Assembly: GCF_002878395.1 (NCBI RefSeq)
Contig: NC_061122.1
Coordinates: forward strand, 76,638,998-76,702,997
Source of the DNA: Capsicum annuum
Taxonomy: Eukaryota; Streptophyta; Magnoliopsida; Solanales; Solanaceae
DNA length: 64,000 nt
Direction: 5' to 3'
The notes beneath the pieces are model-generated. The model was given only the letters and a program-made list of their open reading frames with translations, was not told the DNA's origin and made no database searches. The position numbers and the translations under genes were made by a program. Positions 23,111 through 36,290 of this stretch are shown here, one piece after another (the stretch's first letter is position 1; the number at the start of each line of letters is the position of its first letter).

Positions 23111-25250
23111 TCACAAAATTAACAAGAAATATGTAAGTAACCACCTTCACTAAACATCATATAGAATACAAACTGGCTTTTTCACTATCTGATCTTACAT
23201 CACTAGTCTTATTGTTATTGGTTTAGGAGCTCACAACCCTAACTATTTAAAAACTGCTAATGGCGTGAGGTTAATACTAGAACCCAAATCACATTACCCA
23301 AGTGAAGTTGAAATATCCAATAGTGCAAGGTATGGTGAAAGGACCAGAATCCACCTTCTTCTCTACCAATTATTTAATAGCTATAGCACTGCAGTGATGA
23401 ATATTGTCTACTGGCTCATAATTGACTTACCTCTTCTAGGTGATTAGATCCTTCATGAATTTTTCATATCTTAGAATTTTCTCTAATGACTCTACAAGTG
23501 GTATATTGATCGATAACTCCTTTAACATAGATAAAAATTTCTTATAGTTACCCACTTCTTGGTTTTTTTCATCGTTTGAAAAAAAGGAGGGAGAGGTCAC
23601 GAGATGGACTTTATCATAGGATCTTAGGATCTTCAACCTTATCTTTTACTTTATCTTGCTTGCTATAACTGTCTACATCAACATGATCAATATTATTCTT
23701 TTGCTCATCTATAATGGGTATAAGTGGGTCTATGGTGGTTTTACCACTCCACGTGGTAATAGCGTGGAAGTGACTATCATTATGTAGATTAACCACTATG
23801 TCACTAGGGAGAGTGCCAGGTTACCTTTGATTTACTATGGCTAACATCTGACAAAATTGTTGCTCTATGACTCAACTTTATAGTTTAGCCCTGATAGATC
23901 TGCCTTAATCTCCTTAATACAACTCTCTTGAATTTATTGACCCTTAATTAATTTTTACAAAAGTGCCTTTATTCTAGATTCTGAATCATGACTACCTGGT
24001 GGAACATACCTATCACTCTTCTCTTTATAATCATCTTTCCTTCACCAGTCTCCATCTCTCTCAACTTTTGTCTCTATATCTATCATTGTAATAGTTTTGA
24101 CCTTGATTCCATTGACCTTGGGCTCAAAATCCCACCAAGTACTGATTAAGATACTTCACTTCCTCTTTAGATTCAGTCTCGATAGTCCTAGAAGTAGGCC
24201 TATATGCCCTAACTGCATTCACTTTATTAGCATTTATCATTGTAAATTATTTTTTGAGCAGCCAATATTTGTTCAAAGTTGTGCAACCTCTTATGCTACC
24301 ACATCATGACCATCTCCACAATCATTAGCTGCTCTAATAGCATACGTACCTAGACCAAACTCAACATCACTAGAGTTCCATCTTCTATTAGTCACCAAAA
24401 TATCATCCAGCATATTATGCGTAGCATCCTGCCAAAGACGCATAAATGCACATCCCAAAATTATCTACTAATTCTCTGAAACTGACATTTAGTGATCTAT
24501 AGAAGATTTCCAAAAAATTAGACCATGTGATTCTGAGATTAGGTACCATGCTCATCTTCTTCTTGAATCTAAACCACGCCTCATATATGGGCTCAGTAGG
24601 TAACTGTTTAAAGTTGTAAATTTTATCTTTCAACTGTAGCATTCCTGAAGGAGGGAAGAATATGTTTACAATTGTCTATGTAACTCATACCAAGTAGCGA
24701 TTGAACCTATCAAAAGTTTCCCTAACCATAGTAATGCTTCTTATGTTAATGAAAATGGGAACAACCTCAACCTTAAAGCTTCTTGGCCTACCCTCGAAAT
24801 AGTATACGGTGCACAAATCCTTGTAAAATTAGGAAGATGCATGTTTGCATCATCAGTAGCTAATATCGAAAATATACCCTTTAAGTTCACCATTAGAATC
24901 ATTGCACTAGTAATGTAAAACTTAACATTGGGGGGTAGAGCAGGAGGAATTATGGCTCATGTCTCAGTAGGTTTAATATAACCTATATCCTTTTCTTCAT
25001 CATATAGGTGCAGATGCTGATACACAGGTATCAATGGAGCTCTGCCTCTCTGAACTCTGTCCCGATGCTCGGTCTCCTGTCGAGGCCTTGATAGTCTTCT
25101 TTCTGCCAATTTGGCTGCCACTTACTTACATTCTATGGATGACTTGGGAAATGTAAAATTTTTACATTAGGATCAACCGTTGAAGGAAGGGGCAAAATTT
25201 GAGGGTCTCAAACCCTAGTAGGAACACCATTATGAACTTGTTTCAACATT
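23110..25250 (-). pseudogene. gag: Athila gag and gag-protease linker (broken)
   Basis: The 75-codon frame at 24415-24642 carries the capsid block (LPTEPIYEAWFRFKKKMS) seen in Athila/Tat Gag. The linker block at 23436-23636 reads KFLSMLKELSINIPLVESLE and ends near KFMKDLIT, typical of the region before the protease. The N-terminal part runs up to 25250, where the CACTA interrupts it; the leader continues at 44133. Frames are broken in several places. The plus-strand frames over this stretch are mirror images. Confidence 0.8.
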
Positions 25251-25437
25251 CACTACAAGAAAAACAACCTCTAGGGAAGGAAATTTGTGTCCCTAAAAGT
25301 CCAATTTTGTACACAAATATTCTTTAGGATGGGAAAATATTGGTCGTGGCTTGTCCTTATAGCCTCATTCACTAAAGGTCTATTGCGTTAAGTCACTCTA
25401 GCTGGTCATTAAATGTTATTAGAGTCAATAACATATG
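25251..25437. repeat. Left terminal segment of the CACTA
   Basis: 187 bp from the CACTACAAGAAA tip to the gypsy insertion. It contains short words such as GTCCCTAAAAGTC and CACTAAAGG that resemble the AGGGATNA-type words of the right end, as expected for the subterminal region where transposase binds. Confidence 0.7.
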
Positions 25438-28038
25438 TGTAATGCCCTGACAGTACACCCTGGGCACTACACGGTGCTTACAGTCCCAAGGACCACAACC
25501 AACCCATGACTTGGTACCTGCTATGAGCACTGAGTAAAACTGATATAAAAAAGACCATATGCAAAAATAAAATGAGGAATTCCATAAGGTTTTAAGTCAT
25601 AAATCTGATAAGTCTATAAGACAAAACTAATAATACTGATAATGACAATTGAAATCTAACAAATAACTGTCTATACTTATTTGAAAGCCTCTAAACTATC
25701 TGACTGTGGAGTTGATGGGACAAGCCCCCAACTAACTCCAACTAACTAACTAGTTGAACTACTGACATAGCTGAAAATAAGGTAACTCATCCTTGAAGGA
25801 TAAGGACTCACCACGGCTGCTGCTACTAATGCATTAGAAATTCTATGTATGATCGAGACTCTGAGCATCCGAACCTATGATATAATACATCATAGCATAG
25901 GAAAAGAGTATGTGATTAGTACTTTGAATGTACTGGTATTCTAAATAAGGTAGGCTGATACGCATGGTTTATGTGCATAAATAATAACTGAGTAAATAAA
26001 AAGCATGAGGTACTAAATAGAATGCATAGAAGCTGTAAATAATGAGAATGTGTGAAATCTATAAAGAATAATGGATGTGTGAAATCTATAAAAACTGATG
26101 GATGTGTGACCAAGCATAAGACATGTTTTGAATATAATCTATAAACTAAAATACTGAAATTTGATAACTGAATAACTGATACCTGTATGCTATGATCAAG
26201 AAAAATAGTAACTTAATTTTGAAGTGAGTACAGAAACTGAAACTATGGAAGGTATCATCTAACCAACATACCCCAGTATGAGCTAATCATGGTTCGGGTA
26301 CTAACAATGATTATGAGTCAACCCTATCTGGCAGAAAGATATTTTGTCAACCCTCATTGGCAGGAAAACTCATGATCTAGAAGGAAGATATCTCAACCTA
26401 CGCTGGCTACGTAGTTCTGTAACTCAGGAATTGCTACTAAGGGTCAAACACTATACTAGCAGGAATGCCCCCATCCCTGGGTTCGCTGATGCTTAATCCG
26501 ACTCCCAATATAACTGACACTAATTATGGGACTAAGTTAAGATTAACTAAAGAAGGAATTGACTTTGATTACTGGACTGTCCTAAGTTCGACTGATTATG
26601 ATGATTGACTGAACTAATAATGTCATAACACATTCTAAACCATTTTGAAGATACTAAAACTAAGTAAATAAGTAAGTTCTTAGGTATTCATAACCCCCAG
26701 GATTCGATAGCAATAACAATGGTTCACTCGAACTCTTTGAAACCATGGAAGGAAATCATTGTTCAAAATTATTCACTCAAACATTTCATCAAATACATGG
26801 GAACTAAGATTTTAACATAGGGATGCTTTATAAACATGAAAAGATCACACAATCACATGAACAAATCGTAAGCTAAGGGTTTTATTATAAATTTGTATGA
26901 ACACGATATGGACGTCACAATATTTAAAACATACTATAATGCTTTCCATGGGAACTCAATTGAAAATATAACAAGGGTCATTATTCAAAACTCATTCTTT
27001 GAGGCATTTCATCAAACACTTGATAATCATAGTTTAAGCTAAGCATGGGAATAGTTTAAAGCTAGTAGTAAAAGCATAATGTCAACACCAACATCCCCAG
27101 TTATAAATTAAATCAGTGAACAACAATACTTATTCATGTTAAATAATCAACATTAATTTCATGAAAGCATGGAATAGAAACAAGATTCATAGGGATTCAT
27201 GGTTAAAATCACAATTAACATCTTTATAAATTGTAAAGATTATAATTTTGAATTTAAAATTGGGTACTTGGACTCCATGGTTTGAAGGAACCGATGGATG
27301 AATACTTAACATACCTGGGTTGATGAATTCGTGAGAGTTGATGGTTGATTCTTGAGATTTGTTCATGAACTGTTGAGGCTAGGAATTTTGTTCTTAAAAG
27401 AAGGCTACTTTAATTTGAGTAATTGGTGAAATAATGAGAAAAAAAGGCTCTATTGGGACTTTAATCCTGTGTTTGGATGGATATGGAGCTATGGGAAAAG
27501 ATGAAACTATCCCTAGGCATTAAAAATCCCAATTTTGAGGCTTAACACTGAGTTGTATTGGTCCCACCTCTATAGCACCACTAAGCGGGCTAATAGCGAT
27601 GACCTACTACCTTAGGATGACTCTTATTTGAATGTTTACCTCTAAATGGTGTTGGATTCACCCTTATTGCACAATCGAGTGGTGTAATTGCGGCAACCCA
27701 CTGCCTCACATGAAAAATGCTATAACTTTTCATTCAGTTATCGGAATTAAGCAAAATGTGTATTGTTGGAAAGCTAATTCAATTATCTATCTATTTATGG
27801 GTTATGAGATAAAAAATTCTTAGTAAAACAAAATATATGCTCATTTAAAGTTGACTATAATAGTATCCTTCTCAAGAGCTGAATTGGTAAGGGATATTTT
27901 GATTCGTCTAATAGCTAGGAGTTATTTAAGGCCTTAATATACTTCAAAGTCACTCATAAACTACCAAAAAACTATAATTTATTTCTCATGAGCTTGAAAC
28001 ACTTTTCTAATATTGGTTTGGATTTTTGGGGTATTACA
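25438..28038 (-). repeat. 3' LTR of the nested pol-deleted gypsy element
   Basis: On the plus strand it starts TGTAATGCCCTGAC and ends GGGGTATTACA; 2601 bp. Reverse-complement polypurine tract sequence (ATATCTCCCCCCTAG, from 28039) sits directly to its right, so this is the 3' LTR of a minus-strand element. It aligns with 30471-33115. Confidence 0.85.
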
Positions 28039-29149
28039 ATATCTCCCCCCTAGAAACATTCATCCTCGAATGAGGTTGGTTAAGATGAAAACACTGTGGA
28101 ACTTTTGGTAATGTGCCGAATATATGTGATGCCAATATGATTACATGACTGAGTCTAAAACATGAAACAGTAACTGAATACCATGAACTCAACTAATTTG
28201 CTTGAATACATGCAATGATAAGAGAATGGTTACTAGGCTGAGATTGGAACGAGAGAGTCGACTTAGGAGTACCGATTAATTCAAGATGGATCTTGTTATA
28301 TGAAGAGAGGATGAAAGGTTTAGGACATAAAATTTTAGGGTATTACAATATATCTCTCCCATGGGATATTTGTTCCCCAAAAGGTTCTCACTTAGCTGAT
28401 ATACTGTAGAAAGACTGAGATGATATGCCAAACACTTACAAACTGAATCACGATTGAACATCTAGAAAGAGAAACTGAGGTCTGAGGAATAGAGCGTTAA
28501 TGATAAGAATTTATGAAAGAGGTTTGAAATGAGGATATGCATGGTATGAATCTGAATTTCACTGATCGTTAAGAGTGTAGCATGAATACTAGAACTGAAC
28601 ATACTGTAAAGTATGATTACATGAGTCATGAACCGCATGACCTAAATTTAAAGCCAATAAATTTGTAGAACATGATTCATACAACTGATCAAACTAGGTC
28701 TCATTATACTAAAATTTGGAAGCATGCATGATTCTTTATAATGTGTAAGAATGTAAACTATGATCATTCAGCTAACATATAAAGCATGAGTAGGTATCGT
28801 GATGATCATAGTTCTACAATAAACTAGCATCACCACTAAACTTGAGGGACTATCTTTGTTACTTGTTCTATCATCTCCCCCTTAGCTTAAAGTTATTGTT
28901 CTATGTCTGTGAACCACTTAACAAACTCTAAACTTAACTTTCAACACTTTACTATAGAGTCTGAGATAGAAACAGAGGAGGGCTTTAGTAGATATCAGGA
29001 CTGGCATAAAACATAACAACTATACACTTAGTGACAAGGAATATAAGGCTCCAAGGTATAATGAAGCATAAGCACAAATATTAAAGGACTGCAACATACC
29101 GATAACCATATCAGGAGAGATTTCCTAATCATGATAAGACTGAAGTGCA
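28039..29149 (-). other. Protease remnant and 3' tail of the nested gypsy element
   Basis: On the minus strand, a short protease remnant near 29060 (CAYASLYLGAL, compare YALLDLGAS) is followed by non-coding tail with the pre-LTR words TCATTCGAGGATGAATG and the polypurine tract. A second purine block (AGCTAAGGGGGAGATGATAG, minus strand, about 28870-28890) resembles a polypurine tract but is not followed by an LTR. No RT or integrase sequence is present. Confidence 0.7.
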
Positions 29150-30247
29150 TAAAGTCTGTTCTGGCGTTGACCACTAGTGGCACTGGAAATAGTGCCCTAT
29201 TAAGTCGGGCAATCGAATGAAACTAGAGGATGACTGTGATGACTCTACAGACCATCCTTAGGATATTCTCTGACTCTATGGCATGAATTACCACATCTAA
29301 AACATATATCACTCTCTGCTCTACACACACCTTTATGATTCTTGCGATACTTAAACTATCCTGGGTTTTGGCGCCTGGTGCACCATCATGACTGTCATTC
29401 TTGAACATTGGCACAGGGGCACTAGCTAAAGAAGGAGCTGGGGATGAAAACTACTAACAAAACTGTGAACGGTTACAACCCTCTAACTTGGATTGAGTAA
29501 AGTTAAAACTACCTGTTCTGGCTTTCTTATTCTCTCTTTCCTTCTCCTTAAGATTCTACTCCTTAATCTGTTGAGCATATATCATAATCCTAGATATGTC
29601 TATCTCATTAATTAGCATCGTAGTAGATACCCCAGGCACAAACTTGCTCATCCTAGACCTATTATTAGCCACCACATGAGGAGCGTACCTATCTAACTGA
29701 GTAAACTTAAGGGAATAGTCCTTCACACTCATGTTTCCCTACTTCAGATTAATAAATTCTAACACTATAGCTTCCCTCAAATCTAATGGGAAAAATCTAT
29801 CTAAGATGGCTATAGCAAACTCTTCAGATTCTATAGGCTCTACTTGTGCACCTCTATCCCTTTTCTACTGCTTAAACTAAGTGTGAGCTATATCCTGTAA
29901 CTGGTAAGCAGCCAATTCAGTGCTCTCACTAGAACTCACCCCCATATTCTTTGTTACTTCCTAGACCATGTCTAAGAATTCCTACGGATCTTTTTTACAA
30001 TTAGATCTCAAAAAGAAATGAGGATTCATTCGGGTAAAGTCCCAAATCCTATTTGTGGTAGTATTGGCCATTGGGTTGGCCAAAATAGGAAATGACTACT
30101 CATTTTGGGCTGCTATGGAGTGAGATAGAGTGGTTAATGCAGCTCTAAACTCTACATGAGAGACATGCTCACTCAAGGGAGCGTCCAGAATGGGCAAAGG
30201 TGATGGCTGGTTTACATTTCTTTTCTGTCTGTCTTTTTGGGAGGCAT
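29150..30247 (-). pseudogene. gag: Gag of the nested gypsy element (broken)
   Basis: ATG at 30247 (minus) follows an AGAAC leader. The first open part, within 30096-30386, reads KRNVNQPSPLPILDAPL and EHVSHVEFRAALTTL, a clear Tekay/Del Gag start. The capsid region follows in broken frames. The zinc knuckle near 29258-29310 reads CFRCGNSCHRVREY, with the final Cys replaced by Tyr. Protease sequence begins near 29150 and is lost after about 28950, where the sequence passes to the 3' tail. Confidence 0.82.
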
Positions 30248-30470
30248 GTTCTATAATTGGAAGGAAGAATAGATTAGACAGAGAGTTTAACATGAGCTCA
30301 TGTATTTTTGCATGACATGGATACTGAAAGAAGGGGAAACTTTTCCTAAAACGTCTTATAGCCTTTTGTCCATAACTGTGGCGCACTTCACACCCATGTA
30401 CAAGACTCTACTCAATGCGGCTTTTAGACTCCCTTGGACATAATAAAATCTTAGGCTCTTATACCAAGTT

Positions 30471-33115
30471 TGCAACACCCCGCGATTACATCCTGTACGC
30501 CATACGATGCTTACAGTCTTGAGGGACCAAAAGCTAACCCATAAGCTGGTACCTGCTGTGAGCATTGAGTAAAATTGATATTAAAAAGATCATATGCAGA
30601 AATAAGCTAAGGAATTCCATAAGGTTTTATGTCATAAATATGATAAGTATTTAAGACAAAAATAATAATAATGATAATGACAATTGAAATATTAATACTG
30701 AATAACTATCTGTACTAGTCTGAAAGCCAATAAAGTTTCTGACTGTGAAGTTGATGGAATAAGTCCCCAACTAATTTTAATTGACTAAATAGTTGATTCT
30801 TTACATAGATGAATATAAGGTAACTCATCCTTGAAGGATGAGGACTCACCAGACTGCTGCTGCTAATACACTGTAAATTATATGTACGATCAGGACTCTG
30901 AGAGTCCAAACCTATGATATGATACATAATAGTGCAAGAAAAGAGTATGTGATTAGTACTTTGAATGTACTAGTATTCTAAATGAGGTAGGATGACATGC
31001 ATGGTTTTATGTGCATAAATAATAACTGGCTGAATGAATAATATGAGGTACTAAATAAAATGCTTGAAATTTGTAAATACTGAGAATGTGAGAAATTTGT
31101 TGATACTCATGGATGCGTAAAATCTATAGACACTGATGGATGCATGAACAAGCATAAAATATGTTTTTAATATAATTAGTAAACTAAAATAATAAAATTT
31201 GATAACTGAATAACTGATATTTGTATGCTATGGTCAAGCCAAACTAAAATTGAATTCTGAACTAAGTTCTGAAACTGAAACTGTAGGAGATATCATCAAA
31301 CCAACAAGTCCCAGTCTGAGATTATTGGGGTCCAAACTGTAACCCTAGTTAAAAGGGTGCTAATACCATGCCACGAGTACTAACAATGGTTGTGAGTTAA
31401 CCTATCTGGCAGAAACACATTTTCTTAACCTTCACTAGCAGAAAACCATGCGAGATGTGTCAACCCTTATCTACCAAGAAGATATCACATCCTACACCGG
31501 CTACATAGTTCTGTAAATCAGGGATTGCTACTAAGGCTAGTAGGAATTCCCCTATCTCTATGTTCACTCGGTGCTGAATCCTACTCCAAACTAAGCTGAA
31601 TCTAATTACGGGACTAAGCTAAGCTTAACTGAAGTGGAAATTAAATTGGATTACTAAACCATTCTAAGTTTGACTAATTATGATGACTGGCTGAACTGAT
31701 AATACTCATAACACATTCTGAAACTATTCTAAAGATACTGCGACTAAGTAAACAACTATGTTCTTGGGTATTCATAACCCCCAGGATTCAGTAGCAATAA
31801 CAATGGTCCACTTGATCTCTTTGAAACCATGGAAGGAAATCATTATTCACTCACACAGTTCATCAAACACATGGGAACTAAGACTTTAACATGGGTATTC
31901 TTTATAAACATGAAAAGATCACATAATCACATGAACAAATCATAAGCTGATGGTTTTATTCTGAATTCATATGAACATGATATGGACGTCATAATATTTA
32001 AAACATACTATAATGCATTCCATGGGAACTCACTTGAAAACATAACAAGGGTCATTATTCAAAACTCATTCTGTGAGGCATTTCATCAAACACTTGATAT
32101 TCGTTGTTTAAGATAAGCATGTGAATAGTTTAAATCTAGTATTAAAAGCATGATTTCAACACCAACATCACTAGTAATGAATTATATCAGTGAACAACAA
32201 CACTCAATAATGTGAAGTTTAATGATCAACATTAATTTTATGAAAGCATGGTATAGAAACAAGATTCATGGAGATTCATGGTTAAAATAACAATTACAAT
32301 CATGATAACTTGTAAAGATTATAATTTTGAATTTAAAATTGGATACTTGGACTACATAGGTGGATGGAACATATGGATGAACATTTAACATACCTGGGTT
32401 GATGAATTCGTTAGAGTTGATGGTGAATTCTTAAGATTTGTTCTTGAATTGTGGAGGCTAGGGCTTTTGTTATTAAATGAGGGCTACTTTAATTTGAGTA
32501 ATTGGTGAAATAATGAGAAAATAAGGCTCTATTGGAACTTAAATCTCGTGTTTGGATTGATTTGGAGCTATGGGAAAAGACCAAACGGTCTCTAGGCATT
32601 AAAAATCTCGATTTTAAGTCTTACCGTTAAACAGTATTTATCCCACTCCTATAGCACCGCTGAGTGGGCTGATAGCGGTAACCTACTTCCTTAGGATTAC
32701 TCTGATTTGAAGGTTTACCATTGAGTGGTATCGGCTTCACTGCAATTGTACCACCGAGCAGTGTAATCGCGATAGCCTACTGCCTCACATGAAAAATGCT
32801 ATAACATTTCACTCGATTATCGGATTTAGGTGAAACTGGTATCACTGGAAAGAGAATTCAATTATCTATTTATTGGTGCATCATAAGCTCAAAATTTCTT
32901 AGTAAAACGAAAGATATTCTCAATTGAATTTAACTATAGCAACATCCTTCTCAAGAACTCAACCGGTAAGGGATACTTTGATTCGTCTAATAGATAGGAG
33001 TTATGTGAGACCTTAATATTCATAAAACTCTCATAAACTACCAAAACACTATAATTTATTTCTCATAATATTGAACCATGGTTCTAATATTGGTTTGGAT
33101 TTTTAGGGTATTACA
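30471..33115 (-). repeat. 5' LTR of the nested gypsy element
   Basis: On the plus strand it starts TGCAACACCCC and ends GGGTATTACA; 2645 bp. Its left neighbour is the reverse complement of a primer site (TTGGTATAAGAGCC, near 30455-30470, minus), so it is the 5' LTR. It differs from its partner at 25438-28038 by many substitutions, so the element is not young. Confidence 0.85.
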
Positions 33116-34330
33116 ATATCCGGTCTCAAAAACACTTTTAGAGATTGTATATCTCATCCCTAATAGATAATTTTCATCTTTAAAAAGTAATTATTTTTTA
33201 TCACTAAATGTTTTTTGCAATGAGTAACTACCTTTTTCTAAATAAACCTGTCATGACAAGCATCTAACTCATCCAAGATTAATCTCTAGAGAGGAGAGAG
33301 TGCCTCATCCAAAATTAACCTTTAGACACGAGCAACTAACTCGTCCTTGATTAACCTTTAGAGACGAGCAACTAACCTGTCCTAGATTGGTAGTGAAATC
33401 ATAAAATTTATATATTTCATTGCTAAATATAAAATTGCTATTGAAAATATCAAAGTATGATAAATATTATTTGAATATTTGCTAAATAGAAAAAACTAGA
33501 TCGATTAACATCCCGAGCTAGAATTTGATGTTATGTTTACATAATGTTTTTAGAAAAATAATAATGAGCTTATGCATTCTATGAACTTTCTTCTTCACTT
33601 GTAACTTCAATCTTTAGAAATCTGTAAGAAAAAAATTTTGAAAAGATAATTAATAACTATTGGTATATAATTTAATGAACGTAAGAAGCAAAGAATTGGA
33701 ACACAATATAACAATGGATAACCAACTTTGCCAATGGATAAAACAAGTAAACATAGTTGTAAACTAAGTCCAGTTATAAGATGAATATGAAAAATAACTC
33801 GCTTCTTTTCAATTTGCATTGTTTGGTTCATAAAAAAGAGAAAATACAAGAATTAAGTAATTGACTGTTGTTCACTATCCCAAGCTGTAATTGTCTTTTG
33901 TTCACTACGATCACTAGACATTCCTGCTTATAATAAGTTGAATAGTGGGAAAAAGTATATGACCATAAAAGATAATCCTGATGACCCTTTGGTGTCGAAA
34001 ATAAGTAGAAAAATACATTCTTGGATAGTGCATCGGTAGAGGTGTATATAGTTGAGTTAATAAAATATTTTTAAGGTCTCACTTCTTATCTATCTATGAA
34101 GTTGTTCTAATGGATTACCCAGATTTTAGAGAAGTGACCTGCAGTTAAGTATTATACCTAGAGGAGAGCATGCAATTTTCAATTTATGATGTTTGAAGCA
34201 TAAGTATAGTTGCAAGAACTATCCCTGAAGACACTACCTACCGTGGATCTAGGTAAGCAATGACCATCAGTATTTAGTAACATATAAATGGATGGTTTGA
34301 GCGGTTCCATTTTATAGGATAATGCAAATA
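33116..34330. other. CACTA internal sequence with subterminal repeats
   Basis: The CACTA resumes after the gypsy insertion. Apart from the 36-bp tandem repeat at 33256-33390, I see only AT-rich sequence with no coding potential; the 80-codon minus frame at 33607-33849 has no recognisable motif. Confidence 0.55.
33256..33390 (+). repeat. 36-bp tandem repeat, about 3.75 units
   Basis: Units start at 33256, 33292, 33328 and 33364 with a consensus containing ACTCGTCCTTGATTAACC and TTTAGAGACGAG. Units three and four are almost identical. Arrays of short repeats inside the ends are typical transposase-binding regions of CACTA elements; that role is inferred here. Confidence 0.8.
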
Positions 34331-36290
34331 GAGAGTTACTACCTCATTAGTGAAGTGATGCACTTCAAAGGAGAGCAAACCTTGTATAATGAGCCATAGG
34401 GCGATCTCCGTGAAGTGTAGCTTCTTTCGACCTAATTTTTAAAGATTTAAAATTATATTATGGCCCCTTTCAAGTTCTATGCCAATGTTATCTTCTTTCT
34501 TGAGCATGTAATGCCACTTCCATAATACTTCTATTTCTCTGCTTTATCTTCTTCTTCTACTTTCTAATTCTTCTCCAAAAATAACACTAATTTTTTATTA
34601 TAGTACTAGTACAAGAGTCTTTTTCTACCTCTACCTATGATTGTAGGTTTCTTTCTTACTTATTTCCTCAACATTTTAAGGATAATTACTTCCACACTTT
34701 ATTTTAGAGAGAGTAAAGTGAGTAAAACTGGCAAGGCTAGTGCTTGTGAAGCACAATTTAAAATAAAAAATGACCAAAACAAATAGAGAAGAAAAATCAG
34801 AACGAAAAAACTAGAAGAAGGAAAAAAATAACACTAGTAATTTAAAAGTTGCTTCTGAACAAAAAACTGAAGAAGAAATTAAAGTAACAAACTGAAAAGC
34901 CAAAAAAAATAAAATAAATTAGATTGGAAAAGAAGTAGAAATAGAAAACAACAATTGATATATTTTTTAATTAAATTACAAATGAAGAAATAACTACTGT
35001 AATACAGAAATAGGTACCAATAACTGTATAGGAGATTAATATGAACAAACAAAAAAACCAAAAACATGAATTGAATGCTAGTGGAAAAAAATTCAATTAA
35101 ATTAGAACCTGAAATAATAAAAGAAAACAACTCTACCCTAAGTACAAAAATAAAGTAGAGAAAAACCTATTGCAACATCGATTAGAAGAGGAGCGAAAAA
35201 CAGAAGAAGAACAACAACAAAGACAAACCCCCACTTTGCTTAGCTTCATTTCTAGATTTAAGCAATGAAAATGGTGTTCTTAACAACTATGCTTCCACAT
35301 CAAATTGAAGGTAGCAAGCAGAACAATTGAAAATTCAAAACTCAATTTAGCAATTAAAGTTATCTCTAGACCTTTTTGAAATTACATTGCACTAATGCAA
35401 ATTTGAGTTGTACATGATTAATAAATTCATCTTTTATAATGAATGCTAAAACTTATCAATTTAATTGCAACTTGATAGATAGGTACTATATTTTGACATG
35501 TCATGCAGCTTTTTGCAGCAAATTGTGCAGTTCAATTTGATGAAGCATATGCTTTGCTTCTTGCTTTTCACTAATCTAAATCCATGAATATTGGAACTTC
35601 TTGTTTCATTTTTTACATTATTATTTGTTTTGTTTGTAATTTTCACTACTAGAAACACCATTAATAACGGGCGATCGTAACAGAATAAAGAACATTTCTA
35701 GCTGCAAAACAGAATAGCTAAGCAAGTGAATAATTTCAGTGTCATACTTTTTGATGTCCCCACAGCTTGTCTAGGGATCTTTCTATTTATCTCTTTGAGA
35801 TCTATCAAGAAAATGCATCCTTAATGCTTTCTAGATACCATTATCACTCTAGGTTCAACTTTCTTCTCTGGTATCTGAGGGGTCTAAGCCCTACGAATGG
35901 GGAAAAACCCCTAGATTATTTTCCTCTTTAATGGATCATGAATCTGAATTTAATTTGAATTGAAAATATTAATATTCTTCATATCTCAATACTAATATAA
36001 ACAACAAAAAGTCGGAATACAATTCAATACATTCATTCATCAAATTTTGAAGCATCAACAACAAATGCATTCAAGTAATGCTAAAACAACTAATAAGGAA
36101 GGGTACACAAAACAACAGTCTATTAACACTACCTACTAACCTACTAACATAATTGTATCCTCCACAACCTCCTTTCAAAGGTCATACACTAGATGAGCAG
36201 AAAGTACATAGCATATCATATTAATAGAAAATAAAGATATACAATATCCTAAATAAAATAGGGGTGTCCAAAGTACATAGCACATCATGT
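34331..36290 (+). repeat. Direct duplication, left copy
   Basis: About 1.96 kb that aligns in the same orientation with 41182-43150. Shared landmarks include TTACTACCTCATTAGTGAAG, ATGAGCCATAGGG, TCTAAGCCCTACGAATGGG and AAAGTACATAGCACATCAT. The minus frames inside it (34879-35130, 35461-35661) are low-complexity and rich in Leu, Phe and Ser, and I do not accept them as genes. It contains CACTACTAGAAACACC at 35644, a second CACTA-type tip. Confidence 0.85.

Larger units (their letters stand above)
19402..25250 (-). mobile_element. Athila-type gypsy element, pol-gag part, split by the CACTA
   Basis: The minus strand reads, from high to low coordinates, gag, protease, RT, RNase H and integrase, then the pol end reading YDIKSGATWEATH at about 19622-19660, typical of Athila-like elements. 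Positions 19402-19620 are 3' non-coding sequence with the repeated word TACGACTC. The element is broken by stops and frameshifts. Its leader, primer site and part of its 5' LTR lie beyond the CACTA insertion at 44133-44950. Its 3' LTR is not in the window. Confidence 0.85.
25438..33115 (-). mobile_element. Pol-deleted Tekay/Del-type gypsy element nested in the CACTA
   Basis: Two direct LTRs flank a short internal region of 2432 bp (28039-30470). Flanks read ATATG on the left (25433-25437) and ATATC on the right (33116-33120), a 5-bp target duplication with one mismatch. The internal region keeps the primer site, gag and the start of the protease, then jumps straight to the 3' tail and polypurine tract. 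RT, RNase H and integrase are absent. It could only have moved with enzymes from a relative, or it lost pol after landing. Confidence 0.85.
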
